Assembly: GCA_041165405.1 (NCBI GenBank)
Contig: JBEANL010000004.1
Span: forward strand, 33,392-97,391
DNA: 64,000 nt
Source of the DNA: Methylopumilus sp009926035
GTDB lineage: Bacteria; Pseudomonadota; Gammaproteobacteria; Burkholderiales; Methylophilaceae
Reading direction: 5' to 3'
The notes beneath the pieces are model-generated. The model was not told where the DNA came from. It did not search any database and saw only the letters and a program-made list of their open reading frames with translations. Of this stretch, positions 54,092 to 62,915 are shown in pieces. Numbering within the stretch: position 1 is the first letter of the stretch; every line of letters starts with the position of its first letter. Made by a program: the position numbers and the translations under genes.

Positions 54092-55150
54092 ATGAAAATT
54101 GCAATATTACCTGGCGATGGCATTGGTCCCGAGATTACAAATCAAGCGGTTGGTGTACTAAAAGCGCTCAATGTGGGTGCAGAATTAGTGGAAGCACCTA
54201 TTGGCGGTGCTGGCTATGAAAAATTTAGCGACCCACTGCCTGACTCAACACTTGATTTAGCAATTAAATCTGACGCAGTGCTTTTAGGCGCTGTAGGGGA
54301 TTGGAAATATGACACTCTTCCAAGAGATAAAAGACCCGAGCGCGGACTTCTTCGTATCAGAAAAGAACTTAATTTATTCGCTAATTTAAGGCCAGCAATT
54401 TTATATCCTGAGCTTGTGGGTGCTTCTACCCTTAAAGCCGAGATTGTCTCTAATCTTGATATTATGATTGTTCGAGAATTGACAGGTGATATTTATTTTG
54501 GCCAGCCACGTGGTATTCATACAAATGAAAAAGGAGAGCGTGAAGGTATCAATACAATGCGCTATTCAGAATCTGAAATTAAATGTATCGCTCATGTAGC
54601 ATTTCAGATCGCAATGAGACGATCAAAGAAGTTATGTTCAGTTGACAAAGCAAATGTTTTGGAAACCACAGAATTATGGCGTCAAATTATGATCGATCTC
54701 TCAAAAGAATATCCTGAAGTTGAGTTGACACATATGTATGTTGATAATGCAGCGATGCAACTTATTAAAAATCCAAAACAATTTGATGTGTTAGTAACGG
54801 GAAATATTTTCGGTGACATTTTGTCTGACGAAGCTTCGATGTTAACAGGCTCAATCGGCATGCTTCCATCTGCATCGCTTGATAGTAATAATAAAGGTAT
54901 GTACGAACCTAGCCATGGTTCAGCGCCTGATATTGCGGGGAAAAATATTGCAAATCCGCTTGCGACCATTTTATCTGTAGCCATGATGTTTAGATATACA
55001 TTCAGTGACGAAAAAAATGCAAGGAAAATTGAGTCAGCAGTTAAGAAAGCATTGAGTCAAGGTTTTCGAACAGCAGATATTTATTCTGACGGGGATAAAA
55101 AAGTAAGCTGTAGTGAAATGGGTGAGGCAGTAATTGCAGCTCTTAAATAA
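54092..55150 (+). CDS. leuB: 3-isopropylmalate dehydrogenase
   Basis: This 352-residue NAD-dependent enzyme oxidatively decarboxylates 3-isopropylmalate. Conserved parts are LPGDGIGPEI at the start, LLRIRKELNLFANLRPA with substrate-binding arginines, VRELTGDIYFGQPRG near residue 130, the catalytic Lys-Asp region around YVDNAAMQL and GNIFGDILSDEASMLTGSIGMLPSA, and YEPSHGSAPDIAGK for NAD binding. It completes leuCDB and asd follows by 19 bp. Confidence 0.97.
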   Translation: MKIAILPGDGIGPEITNQAVGVLKALNVGAELVEAPIGGAGYEKFSDPLPDSTLDLAIKSDAVLLGAVGDWKYDTLPRDKRPERGLLRIRKELNLFANLRPAILYPELVGASTLKAEIVSNLDIMIVRELTGDIYFGQPRGIHTNEKGEREGINTMRYSESEIKCIAHVAFQIAMRRSKKLCSVDKANVLETTELWRQIMIDLSKEYPEVELTHMYVDNAAMQLIKNPKQFDVLVTGNIFGDILSDEASMLTGSIGMLPSASLDSNNKGMYEPSHGSAPDIAGKNIANPLATILSVAMMFRYTFSDEKNARKIESAVKKALSQGFRTADIYSDGDKKVSCSEMGEAVIAALK

Positions 55151-55169
55151 TTAAAGAATAGGACATTTA

Positions 55170-56288
55170 ATGATTCGAGTGGGCTTTGTAGGTTGGAGGG
55201 GTATGGTGGGTTCAGTCCTTATGCAGAGAATGCAAGAGGAAAGTGATTTCAAGGAATTTGACTCAACTTTCTTCTCAACTTCGCAAACAGGAAAAGCAGC
55301 GCCTTCTTTTTCCGGAAGTCATAGTGCATTAAAGGATGCACATGATGTTAAAGATTTGGCAGCTATGGATATTATTCTCTCGTGCCAAGGTGGCGACTAT
55401 ACATCAGCTATATATCAAAAATTAAGAGATTCGGGATGGGAGGGACATTGGATAGATGCAGCTTCTACACTAAGAATGGAAAAAGATGCGGTGATTATTT
55501 TAGATCCATTGAATAGTGATCTTATTGAATCAGCATTCAAAAAAGGTAATAAAAATTGGATTGGCGGGAACTGCACTGTATCACTTATGTTATTGGCGCT
55601 CGACGGACTTTTTAAGAGAGATCTTGTTGAGTGGGTTTCATCAATGACCTATCAAGCTGCTAGTGGAGCTGGGGCGCAAAATATGAGGGAGCTCATTTCG
55701 CAAATGGGCACTATTTTTAATCACGCAAAAGACTTAATTGAGGATCCTAAGACGTCTATCTTAGATATTGATCAGAATGTTTCGTCTACGCTTAAATCGC
55801 AGGATTTTCCAATAGATAACTTTGGCGTACCTTTAGCAGGTAGTTTAATTCCATGGATTGATAAAGATTTAAATAACGGTCAAAGTAAAGAGGAATGGAA
55901 GGGCTCAGCTGAAACCAATAAGATTCTCGGAAGAGAAAATAATCCTATTGTCATAGAAGGATTATGTGTTCGCATAGGTGCAATGCGCTGTCACAGTCAA
56001 GCTTTAACAGTTAAATTAAAAAAGAATATTTCTTTAGAAGAAATTAATGAAACTATAAGCAATGCAAATGCATGGGTTAAATTAATACCAAATAAGCGTG
56101 AAATCTCAATGAAAGAATTAAGTCCTGCAGCAGTTTCAGGTAAGCTTTTTATCCCTGTAGGGAGAATTAGAAAGCTTAATATGGGTCCCGAATACATTTC
56201 AGCTTTTACTGTCGGCGATCAATTGCTCTGGGGAGCGGCGGAACCACTTAGACGTGTTTTAAGAATACTTATTAAATCCATTAAATAA
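55170..56288 (+). CDS. asd: Aspartate-semialdehyde dehydrogenase
   Basis: This 372-residue enzyme reduces aspartyl phosphate to aspartate semialdehyde for lysine, methionine and threonine synthesis and for cell-wall diaminopimelate. The NADP-binding start is VGFVGWRGMVGSVLMQRM (residues 4-21), the catalytic Cys is in IGGNCTVSLMLLAL near residue 135, and RIGAMRCHSQALTVKL near 270 carries the catalytic His. It is the E. coli-type enzyme (367 residues). It sits between leuB and the fimV-like gene, a typical betaproteobacterial order. Confidence 0.96.
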   Translation: MIRVGFVGWRGMVGSVLMQRMQEESDFKEFDSTFFSTSQTGKAAPSFSGSHSALKDAHDVKDLAAMDIILSCQGGDYTSAIYQKLRDSGWEGHWIDAASTLRMEKDAVIILDPLNSDLIESAFKKGNKNWIGGNCTVSLMLLALDGLFKRDLVEWVSSMTYQAASGAGAQNMRELISQMGTIFNHAKDLIEDPKTSILDIDQNVSSTLKSQDFPIDNFGVPLAGSLIPWIDKDLNNGQSKEEWKGSAETNKILGRENNPIVIEGLCVRIGAMRCHSQALTVKLKKNISLEEINETISNANAWVKLIPNKREISMKELSPAAVSGKLFIPVGRIRKLNMGPEYISAFTVGDQLLWGAAEPLRRVLRILIKSIK

Positions 56289-56293
56289 AATTT

Positions 56294-57901
56294 ATGAGCA
56301 AACAAATTAAAAAGTTACTTTTATTATTCGCATTCTTATTTCCGCTGATCGGGCAAGCATTGCAGTTAGGCAAAATTGTGGTCACATCTTCACAAGGTCA
56401 GCCTTTAAACGCAGAAATTGAAATGATGTTGGCGCCAGGCGAGGATGTATCAAAGCTTCAAACATCTTTAGCTTCAAAAGAGAATTATGAATCGCAAGGT
56501 ATAGAGCGACTTCCTATTCATAATAATATCTCTGTTGAATTACAAAAAAATGAAAAAGGACTCACAGTTCTAAAATTGAAAAGCACTCAGCCTGTCCCAG
56601 AACCATTTTTAGATTTACTCATTCAAGTGGACTCTGCTAAAGGAAGAAATTATCGTGAATATACAGTGCTTCTTGACCCGCCAGAGACCTCTATTATTCA
56701 GCAAGAGAAAATTGTGGCCGTTGACAAGACAGACCCACCTTTAATAAATGACAAAAAGGATACGAAGGAAAGTATTGAAAAAAACAAAGCTGTAATAGAA
56801 AAAGAAGTTAAAAGCAGTCCTAAATCATTAGAAAAAAATAAACCATCTGATTTTTCTGCAAAATCAATTACAGTTAAATCTGCAGATACTATTTACAAAA
56901 TTGCCCGTGAAAATAAAATACCAGGCATTACAACTGAGCAGATGGTGGTAGGTATTTTCAATCTTAATGAGCTTGCTTTTACAAATAAAAATATTAATGG
57001 TTTAGAAGTTGGACAGAAAATTGTTTTGCCAACAAAAGATGATTTTATGAATTTAAGTCATTCTAAGGCGATGGCTGAAATTAAAATTCAATCTGCCCAG
57101 TGGAATAAATTTAGCACAAAAACAGCTGAAGCAGTAGCGGCCAGTTCAAAAATAATTTCTCCAAAGTCTGATGCGCTAGTCACCACTGAAACTGTAGTTC
57201 AGAGTGAATCAATTTCACCAACACCCCGTATTAAATTGACGGGAGATACATTAAGTATTGATAAAAACAGTAAAGAGGTTGTTCAAAAAGAAATTAATCA
57301 AATTATTGATGATAAAACAGCATTAGAGAAAAACATTAAAGATGCCGAGCAAAAAATTGCACTATTAGAAAAGGAACTTGCTGATGCTAAAAAAATATTA
57401 GCTATTTCTAATCAAGCTTTATTTGAGCTTCAAGAGAAGTCGAAGCATGTCAATCAAACTAAAGATTTGACTCACAAAGTCCCCGAGGTCGAATCAAAAC
57501 CAGATTTAAATTCACTTATTGCTAAACCTAACGACTTAGATGCAAATAAAAATGAGGTTACACCGCCTGCTGATACAACATTTAAATCGTCTATCTCAGA
57601 TGGCCCAATCGATGAAAAAGCAAGTGCACAATTAGCTTCAGATAAAGAAGTTTCTAGCGTCTCATCATCTAGCGGATTATTTATTTTCTTAGGCGTTCTT
57701 CTTGCAATTTTAATTATGCTTTTTGTCATTAGAACAAAAAAACAGCAAGAACAAAAAGACCTTATTGATTATATAAATAAGGATGAAGATAAGCCAGAAG
57801 TGTCTCCAATTAAAGGGGAGAGCGGTATAGAAGAGGTTGATTTGTCAGGTATTGAAATTAATTTATCGGATAAAGATCAAAAGCCAACTCATCTTGATTA
57901 A
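56294..57901 (+). CDS. fimV: FimV-like LysM envelope protein, short form
   Basis: This 535-residue protein has a signal peptide (about residues 1-22), a FimV N-terminal domain beginning LQLGKIVVTSSQGQPLNAEIE, a LysM peptidoglycan-binding domain (about 197-249, KSADTIYKIARE ... VGQKIVLPT), a coiled coil (about 331-383) and one membrane helix (about 460-480). A short acidic cytoplasmic tail follows. FimV in Pseudomonas or Neisseria helps polar assembly of type IV pili and is usually more than 900 residues, with a C-terminal cytoplasmic TPR domain that is missing here. Position between asd and truA supports the call. Confidence 0.85.
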   Translation: MSKQIKKLLLLFAFLFPLIGQALQLGKIVVTSSQGQPLNAEIEMMLAPGEDVSKLQTSLASKENYESQGIERLPIHNNISVELQKNEKGLTVLKLKSTQPVPEPFLDLLIQVDSAKGRNYREYTVLLDPPETSIIQQEKIVAVDKTDPPLINDKKDTKESIEKNKAVIEKEVKSSPKSLEKNKPSDFSAKSITVKSADTIYKIARENKIPGITTEQMVVGIFNLNELAFTNKNINGLEVGQKIVLPTKDDFMNLSHSKAMAEIKIQSAQWNKFSTKTAEAVAASSKIISPKSDALVTTETVVQSESISPTPRIKLTGDTLSIDKNSKEVVQKEINQIIDDKTALEKNIKDAEQKIALLEKELADAKKILAISNQALFELQEKSKHVNQTKDLTHKVPEVESKPDLNSLIAKPNDLDANKNEVTPPADTTFKSSISDGPIDEKASAQLASDKEVSSVSSSSGLFIFLGVLLAILIMLFVIRTKKQQEQKDLIDYINKDEDKPEVSPIKGESGIEEVDLSGIEINLSDKDQKPTHLD

Positions 57902-57915
57902 GCAATTAAATTATT

Positions 57916-58539
57916 GTGCATGCATTAGTTAAATTTGTAGCTGTTTTATGTGCTTTATTGCTTATTAATAAATATAACTTTAATTTCAATCTTTATTTAC
58001 TTTTTTTTATTTTAGTCATTTCTTTTTTCTTAAAGTTTTCAATTCCTAAACTTATCCTTAGATTAAAATTTTTTCTTATCATTACCTTTCTGCTTTATGT
58101 ATTTAATACGCCGGGTGAGTATATATTTCTTTGGGCTTATTTTTCACCTTCTTATGAAGGTCTTTTATTAGGCATAACTCAAATTATGCGCCTTATTAAT
58201 TCAGTGGCTCTTATTACGATGATGATTTCATTCATGAGCTATCAGACTTTAATTGAAACTTTCTATTTAATGGTTAAACCATTGAGACCGTTAGGTATTG
58301 ATGCAAAAATTTTTGCTGTTCGTCTTTGCTTAACTATGGAGTATGTTAAGACTTTCCAATCGAAACCTAAACTGCGTTTTAATTTTAACGACTTGTCTTC
58401 ATTACTCTTATATTCGAGTAATAAAACTCATAGAAAGCATACTTATATTGAAATAAAAGAGGAAAGAGTTAATACATTGTCTATGGTTATGATTTCTGCA
58501 ATGGTATCTATTACATTTTTTGTGATTTTTTATATTTAA
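57916..58539 (+). CDS. EcfT/CbiQ-like membrane protein
   Basis: This 207-residue protein has about five hydrophobic segments (for example LVKFVAVLCALLLI and LKFFLIITFLLYVFN) and a region, GITQIMRLINSVALITMMISF followed by YQTLIETFYLMVKPLRPLGI, that resembles the EcfT/CbiQ transmembrane subunits of energy-coupling factor transporters. The coupling ARG motifs of the family are not evident and the neighbours encode no ATPase or substrate-binding subunit. The start is GTG at 57916. It lies between fimV and truA. Confidence 0.6.
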   Translation: MHALVKFVAVLCALLLINKYNFNFNLYLLFFILVISFFLKFSIPKLILRLKFFLIITFLLYVFNTPGEYIFLWAYFSPSYEGLLLGITQIMRLINSVALITMMISFMSYQTLIETFYLMVKPLRPLGIDAKIFAVRLCLTMEYVKTFQSKPKLRFNFNDLSSLLLYSSNKTHRKHTYIEIKEERVNTLSMVMISAMVSITFFVIFYI

Positions 58540-58545
58540 ATCCTT

Positions 58546-59352
58546 ATGAAAATCGCATTATGTGTTGAATATGATGGCTCTGATTATTCTGGATGGCAAA
58601 AACAGAATGATGTGGATTCTATTCAAGGTGAAATTGAAAAAGCGCTTGAAAGCATTGCACTGGAAGAAATAGATACTTATGCATCAGGCAGGACTGATAC
58701 CGGTGTTCATGCGCTTATTCAGATCATTCATTTTGAAACTTCAATTGAGAGGCCTGTGACGGCTTGGATAAGAGGTGTTAATGCTTTTTTGCCATCTTCA
58801 ATTCGAGTGTTATGGGCGCAAGAAGTTGAGGATACCTTTCATGCACGTTATTCAGCAATACAGCGTCATTATGAATATTTAGTGTATAACGCCTCTTTTC
58901 CGTCTGCTCTATGGGCTAATAAAGCAGGATGGATTCACGATGATCTTGACTTTAATAAGATGAAAAAGGCTATTCAATATTTTGAAGGTGAACATGATTT
59001 TAGTGCGTTTCGATCTTCCGAATGCCAAGCTAAAAGTCCTGTAAGAACCATCACTCGCACATCTATTTTAAATTACCACCCGTTTTATCTTTTTAAGTTT
59101 TCTGCAAATGGTTTTTTGCATCATCAAATAAGAAATATGATGGGGGCTATTCTCTATATTGGTAAAGGTAATTACACAAGTGAGTATATTAACGAGCTAT
59201 TGATGTCAAAAGATAGAAAAAAATCACCCCCTACATTTTCCCCTCACGGCCTTTATTTGTGTGGTGTTGATTATGATGCGTGCTATGCATTGCCTTTTAC
59301 GCATCGAACCGTCAATATTTTTGACAATAATCATTTAAGCCAAGATCGTTAA
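58546..59352 (+). CDS. truA: tRNA pseudouridine(38-40) synthase
   Basis: This 268-residue enzyme converts uridines 38 to 40 in tRNA anticodon stems to pseudouridine. The catalytic Asp is in ASGRTDTGVHAL near residue 51. VEYDGSDYSGWQKQ at the start and GFLHHQIRNMMGAILYIGKG near 190 are other signatures. Length is usual. It starts 6 bp after the EcfT-like gene. A promoter for trpF overlaps its last bases. Confidence 0.96.
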   Translation: MKIALCVEYDGSDYSGWQKQNDVDSIQGEIEKALESIALEEIDTYASGRTDTGVHALIQIIHFETSIERPVTAWIRGVNAFLPSSIRVLWAQEVEDTFHARYSAIQRHYEYLVYNASFPSALWANKAGWIHDDLDFNKMKKAIQYFEGEHDFSAFRSSECQAKSPVRTITRTSILNYHPFYLFKFSANGFLHHQIRNMMGAILYIGKGNYTSEYINELLMSKDRKKSPPTFSPHGLYLCGVDYDACYALPFTHRTVNIFDNNHLSQDR

Positions 59353-59362
59353 TCCTTATAAT
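59334..59362 (+). promoter_or_regulatory. Candidate promoter for trpFBA-accD-folC
   Basis: A perfect TATAAT at 59357-59362 lies just after the truA stop, with TTTAAG at 59334-59339 exactly 17 bp upstream. The -35 is weak. A start near 59369 leaves a leader of about 24 nt before trpF; no leader peptide or trp attenuator is seen. Confidence 0.45.
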
Positions 59363-59392
59363 GTTTATCTTTCATCTTGAATTGATTTCACA

Positions 59393-60016
59393 TTGAGAAC
59401 ACGTATTAAAATTTGTGGCATTACCCGTTTGGAAGATGCAAAAGCTGCTATTCATGCTGGCTGTGATGCGCTTGGCTTTGTTTTTTATAAGGAAAGTCCA
59501 CGTTATATTGCTTTACCTGTATTTAAAGATTTTGCTAAAGAGCTGCCACCATTTGTGGCTAAAGTAGGTCTTTTTGTTAATGCGGATCCTGCCTATATTA
59601 AAGAGGTAATTCAATCAGGATTGATAAATGTTTTACAGTTTCATGGCGACGAAACCCCTGAATTTTGCAGGCAATTCAAATTTCCATATATTAAAGCCGT
59701 TGCGGTTTCGGTATCAGTAGATTTGTTACAATATGAAAAGAATTTTTATGATGCAGAAGCTTTATTGCTTGACGCATCACATGAGTATCTCAAAGGTGGC
59801 ACAGGTCAAACATTTGATTGGAATTTAATCCCACTTTCGCTTTCTAAGCCAATTCTTCTAGCAGGTGGTCTTACAGTAGAAAATGTGAAAGAGGCCATCA
59901 AAAAGGTCAAGCCATACGCAGTTGATGTGAGTGGCGGTGTTGAAGAATCAAAAGGTATTAAAAATTCTCTTAAAATTCAAGAATTTATAAAGGAAACTCA
60001 AGATGCAGCCGTATGA
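59393..60016 (+). CDS. trpF: Phosphoribosylanthranilate isomerase
   Basis: This 207-residue (beta/alpha)8 enzyme catalyses the third step of tryptophan synthesis. It begins TRIKICGIT with the general base Cys, and has LQFHGDETPEFC, LLLDAS and LAGGLTVENV with DVSGGVEESKGIK for phosphate binding. The start is TTG; no ATG precedes the essential KICGIT. It overlaps trpB by 14 bp, so the two are coupled. Confidence 0.95.
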   Translation: MRTRIKICGITRLEDAKAAIHAGCDALGFVFYKESPRYIALPVFKDFAKELPPFVAKVGLFVNADPAYIKEVIQSGLINVLQFHGDETPEFCRQFKFPYIKAVAVSVSVDLLQYEKNFYDAEALLLDASHEYLKGGTGQTFDWNLIPLSLSKPILLAGGLTVENVKEAIKKVKPYAVDVSGGVEESKGIKNSLKIQEFIKETQDAAV

Positions 60017-61205
60017 TATGCCAGATGAAAAAGGCCATTTTGGTCAATTTGGCGGTGTATTTGTCGCAGAAACTTTGATTGAAGCGCTCGATGAATTAAG
60101 AGTGATGTATGAAAAGTATCGACATGACCCTGATTTTCTTGCTGAACTTCATTATGACTTAAAGCATTTTGTAGGTCGACCAAGCCCAATCTACCATGCT
60201 AAAAGATGGTCTGATCGAGTGGGTGGCGCTCAAATTTACTTGAAGCGGGAAGACTTAAATCATACAGGCGCTCACAAAGTCAATAATACTGTAGGCCAGG
60301 CTTTACTTGCGAAACGGATGGGTAAGCCACGCATCATAGCCGAGACAGGAGCAGGGCAGCATGGGGTTGCAACAGCGACTATTTCAGCCCGTTTGGGTCT
60401 TGAGTGCGTAGTTTATATGGGAGCCGAAGATGTTAAAAGACAAGCACCTAATGTATACCGCATGAAACTTCTTGGCGCTACGGTTGTGCCAGTAGAAAGT
60501 GGATCTAAAACTCTAAAAGATGCGCTTAATGAAGCCATGAGAGATTGGGTTACTAACATCTCTACTACCTTTTATATCATAGGTACTGTGGCAGGGCCCC
60601 ATCCTTATCCTATGATGGTTCGTGATTTTAATTCTGTTGTGGGTGTTGAATGTAAAACCCAAATGAATGAAATGCTTGGCCGGCAACCAGATGCGGTGGT
60701 CGCATGTGTCGGTGGTGGTTCTAATGCAATGGGTATTTTTTATCCCTATATAGATTTGCGCGAAGTTCGATTAATTGGCGTTGAAGCTGCAGGACATGGT
60801 ATCGAAACGGGCAAGCACGCAGCACCTTTAACTGCTAATAGTCCAATAGGTGTATTGCATGGCAACCGAACTTACTTAATGCAGAATGAAGAAGGTCAAA
60901 TTATTGAAACACACTCAATATCAGCAGGTCTTGATTATCCAGGTGTTGGCCCTGAGCATGCTTGGTTAAAAGATATTAAGCGCGCTGAATATGTTGCTGT
61001 TACAGATACAGAGGCTTTGGATGCTTTTCATAGCCTATGTCTTACCGAAGGTATTATTCCAGCGCTTGAAACCAGCCATGCTCTGGCATATGCAGAGAAG
61101 CTTGCGAAAACAATGAAGCCTGATCAAGTGATTCTTGTCAATTTATCAGGTCGTGGGGATAAAGATATCAATACTGTAGCTAAAATTTCAAATATCAACT
61201 TGTAA
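60003..61205 (+). CDS. trpB: Tryptophan synthase beta chain
   Basis: This 400-residue PLP subunit joins indole to serine. The Schiff-base lysine is in LNHTGAHKVNNTVGQA near residue 90, and the phosphate-binding stretch is VACVGGGSNAMGIFYPY near 235. The beginning GHFGQFGGVFVAETL is typical. Length is normal. trpA follows 7 bp later to form the alpha2beta2 complex. Confidence 0.98.
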   Translation: MQPYDMPDEKGHFGQFGGVFVAETLIEALDELRVMYEKYRHDPDFLAELHYDLKHFVGRPSPIYHAKRWSDRVGGAQIYLKREDLNHTGAHKVNNTVGQALLAKRMGKPRIIAETGAGQHGVATATISARLGLECVVYMGAEDVKRQAPNVYRMKLLGATVVPVESGSKTLKDALNEAMRDWVTNISTTFYIIGTVAGPHPYPMMVRDFNSVVGVECKTQMNEMLGRQPDAVVACVGGGSNAMGIFYPYIDLREVRLIGVEAAGHGIETGKHAAPLTANSPIGVLHGNRTYLMQNEEGQIIETHSISAGLDYPGVGPEHAWLKDIKRAEYVAVTDTEALDAFHSLCLTEGIIPALETSHALAYAEKLAKTMKPDQVILVNLSGRGDKDINTVAKISNINL

Positions 61206-61212
61206 AATTTAT

Positions 61213-62007
61213 ATGTCGAGAATCACGAATACATTTCAAGCGCTTAAAGAAAAAAATAAAAAAGCTTTAATTCCATATATTACAGCAGGTGACCCACATC
61301 CTGATTTAACTGTATCAATGTTGCACGCTTTGGTTGATGCGGGTGCTGATATGATTGAATTGGGTATCCCATTTTCAGACCCGATGGCAGACGGACCTAC
61401 CATTCAAAGGGCAAGTGAAAGAGCTTTAGCGCATCACGTAGGTTTATCCCACATATTTAAAATGGTAAAAGCTTTTAGAGAAAAAGATAATAAAACACCT
61501 ATTATCTTGATGGGCTATGCAAACCCTATTGAAGCAATTGGTGCAGAGACTTTTGTGGAGAGGGCGAAAGCTTCTGATGTGGATGGAATTATCACAGTAG
61601 ATTATCCGCCTGAAGAATGTAAACAATTTACAAAACTTCTTAAAGAGAAGAACATAGATAGTATTTTTTTATTATCACCAACGACAGAATTGGATAGAGT
61701 AAAATTAATCATCGAACAAGCTTCTGGATTCTTGTATTACGTCTCACTTAAAGGTGTAACAGGTGCTGCCAATATCGATATTGAACAAGTGAAATCTAAA
61801 GTGGGCATTATTCGTGAATTAACAAAACTTCCGATTGGTGTAGGTTTTGGAGTAAGAGATGCGGCAACAGCAAAAGAAGTTGCTAAAATTTCTGATGCCG
61901 TTGTTGTAGGCAGTCGCATGGTTCAGGAAATTGAGAATTCAAATAAAGATAATTTAATTCAAAATATTTCAAAGTTAATGAAAGAATTAAGAGAAGCTGT
62001 TAATTAA
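61213..62007 (+). CDS. trpA: Tryptophan synthase alpha chain
   Basis: This 264-residue TIM-barrel subunit cleaves indole-3-glycerol phosphate to indole, which is channelled to TrpB. LIPYITAGDP and MIELGIPFSDPMADGPTIQRA (catalytic Glu and Asp) are clear, with PIGVGFGVRDAATAKEV near the phosphate site. Length is standard. accD follows 16 bp later. Confidence 0.97.
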   Translation: MSRITNTFQALKEKNKKALIPYITAGDPHPDLTVSMLHALVDAGADMIELGIPFSDPMADGPTIQRASERALAHHVGLSHIFKMVKAFREKDNKTPIILMGYANPIEAIGAETFVERAKASDVDGIITVDYPPEECKQFTKLLKEKNIDSIFLLSPTTELDRVKLIIEQASGFLYYVSLKGVTGAANIDIEQVKSKVGIIRELTKLPIGVGFGVRDAATAKEVAKISDAVVVGSRMVQEIENSNKDNLIQNISKLMKELREAVN

Positions 62008-62023
62008 TGAGTCGAGTGAATAT

Positions 62024-62881
62024 ATGAGCTGGTTAAAAAACGTCATACCTCCCAAAATAAAACGCATCGTTGGTAGCGTATCTAAAAAAAATATTCCCGA
62101 GGGTTTGTGGTGTAAATGCCCATCATGTCAAGCGGTTCTCTATCGAACAGATCTTGAGCAAAATATGGAAGTATGTCCAAAGTGCTCTTTTCATAACAGA
62201 ATTTCAGCCCGTGCGCGCATTGATAGCATATTAGATAATGAAAAAAGAAAAGAAATTGGTGCGCAGATTCAACCACTAGATTCTTTAAAGTTTAATGATA
62301 CGCAAAGTTATGCTGATCGCATTAAATCATCACAAAAAGATCTTAATGAAAAAGATGCGATGGTTGTGATGCAAGGTTCAATAGAGGGTAAGCCTGCGGT
62401 GGTAGCCGCTTTTGAATTTAAATTCATGGGCGGATCTATGGGATCTGTCGTTGGTGAAAAATTTGTGCGTGGCATTCAAGCTGCAATTAAATCTAAAGCA
62501 ACATTCATATGCGTCTCTGCAAGTGGCGGTGCTCGCATGCAAGAAGGCCTGTTATCGCTTATGCAAATGGCAAAAACAAGCGCTGCTTTAACTAAGTTAA
62601 GTGAGGCTAAATTACCATACTTCTCAATTCTTACCGATCCAACTATGGGTGGAGTATCAGCTAGTTTTGCTATGTTAGGTGATGTCATTATTGCAGAACC
62701 TAAGGCATTGATCGGATTTGCTGGTCCTCGTGTGATTGAGCAAACTGTAAGAGAAAAACTTCCTGAAGGATTTCAGCGGTCTGAATTTCTTTTATCACAT
62801 GGCGCAATTGATATGATTGTAGATCGCCGTGACATGAAAAAGAAACTTGTAAATTTAATATCTAAATTATCTAAAAATTAA
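62024..62881 (+). CDS. accD: Acetyl-CoA carboxylase carboxyltransferase subunit beta
   Basis: This 285-residue subunit forms, with AccA, the carboxyltransferase that makes malonyl-CoA for fatty acid synthesis. The N-terminal zinc finger is WCKCPSCQ followed by EVCPKCSFH (Cys-x2-Cys and Cys-x2-Cys). The crotonase-like core has SASGGARMQEGLLSLMQMAK and DPTMGGVSASFAMLGDV. It lies between trpA and folC, the conserved order. Confidence 0.97.
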   Translation: MSWLKNVIPPKIKRIVGSVSKKNIPEGLWCKCPSCQAVLYRTDLEQNMEVCPKCSFHNRISARARIDSILDNEKRKEIGAQIQPLDSLKFNDTQSYADRIKSSQKDLNEKDAMVVMQGSIEGKPAVVAAFEFKFMGGSMGSVVGEKFVRGIQAAIKSKATFICVSASGGARMQEGLLSLMQMAKTSAALTKLSEAKLPYFSILTDPTMGGVSASFAMLGDVIIAEPKALIGFAGPRVIEQTVREKLPEGFQRSEFLLSHGAIDMIVDRRDMKKKLVNLISKLSKN

Positions 62882-62915
62882 TTTAACTCCACTCCAGTTC
62901 CCACATAATCGCCCT

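Noticed and set aside
59321..59326. Perfect TTGACA near the end of truA as -35 for trpF
   Set aside because: It lies 30 bp from the TATAAT at 59357, too far for a sigma-70 promoter. TTTAAG at 17 bp spacing is the better partner.
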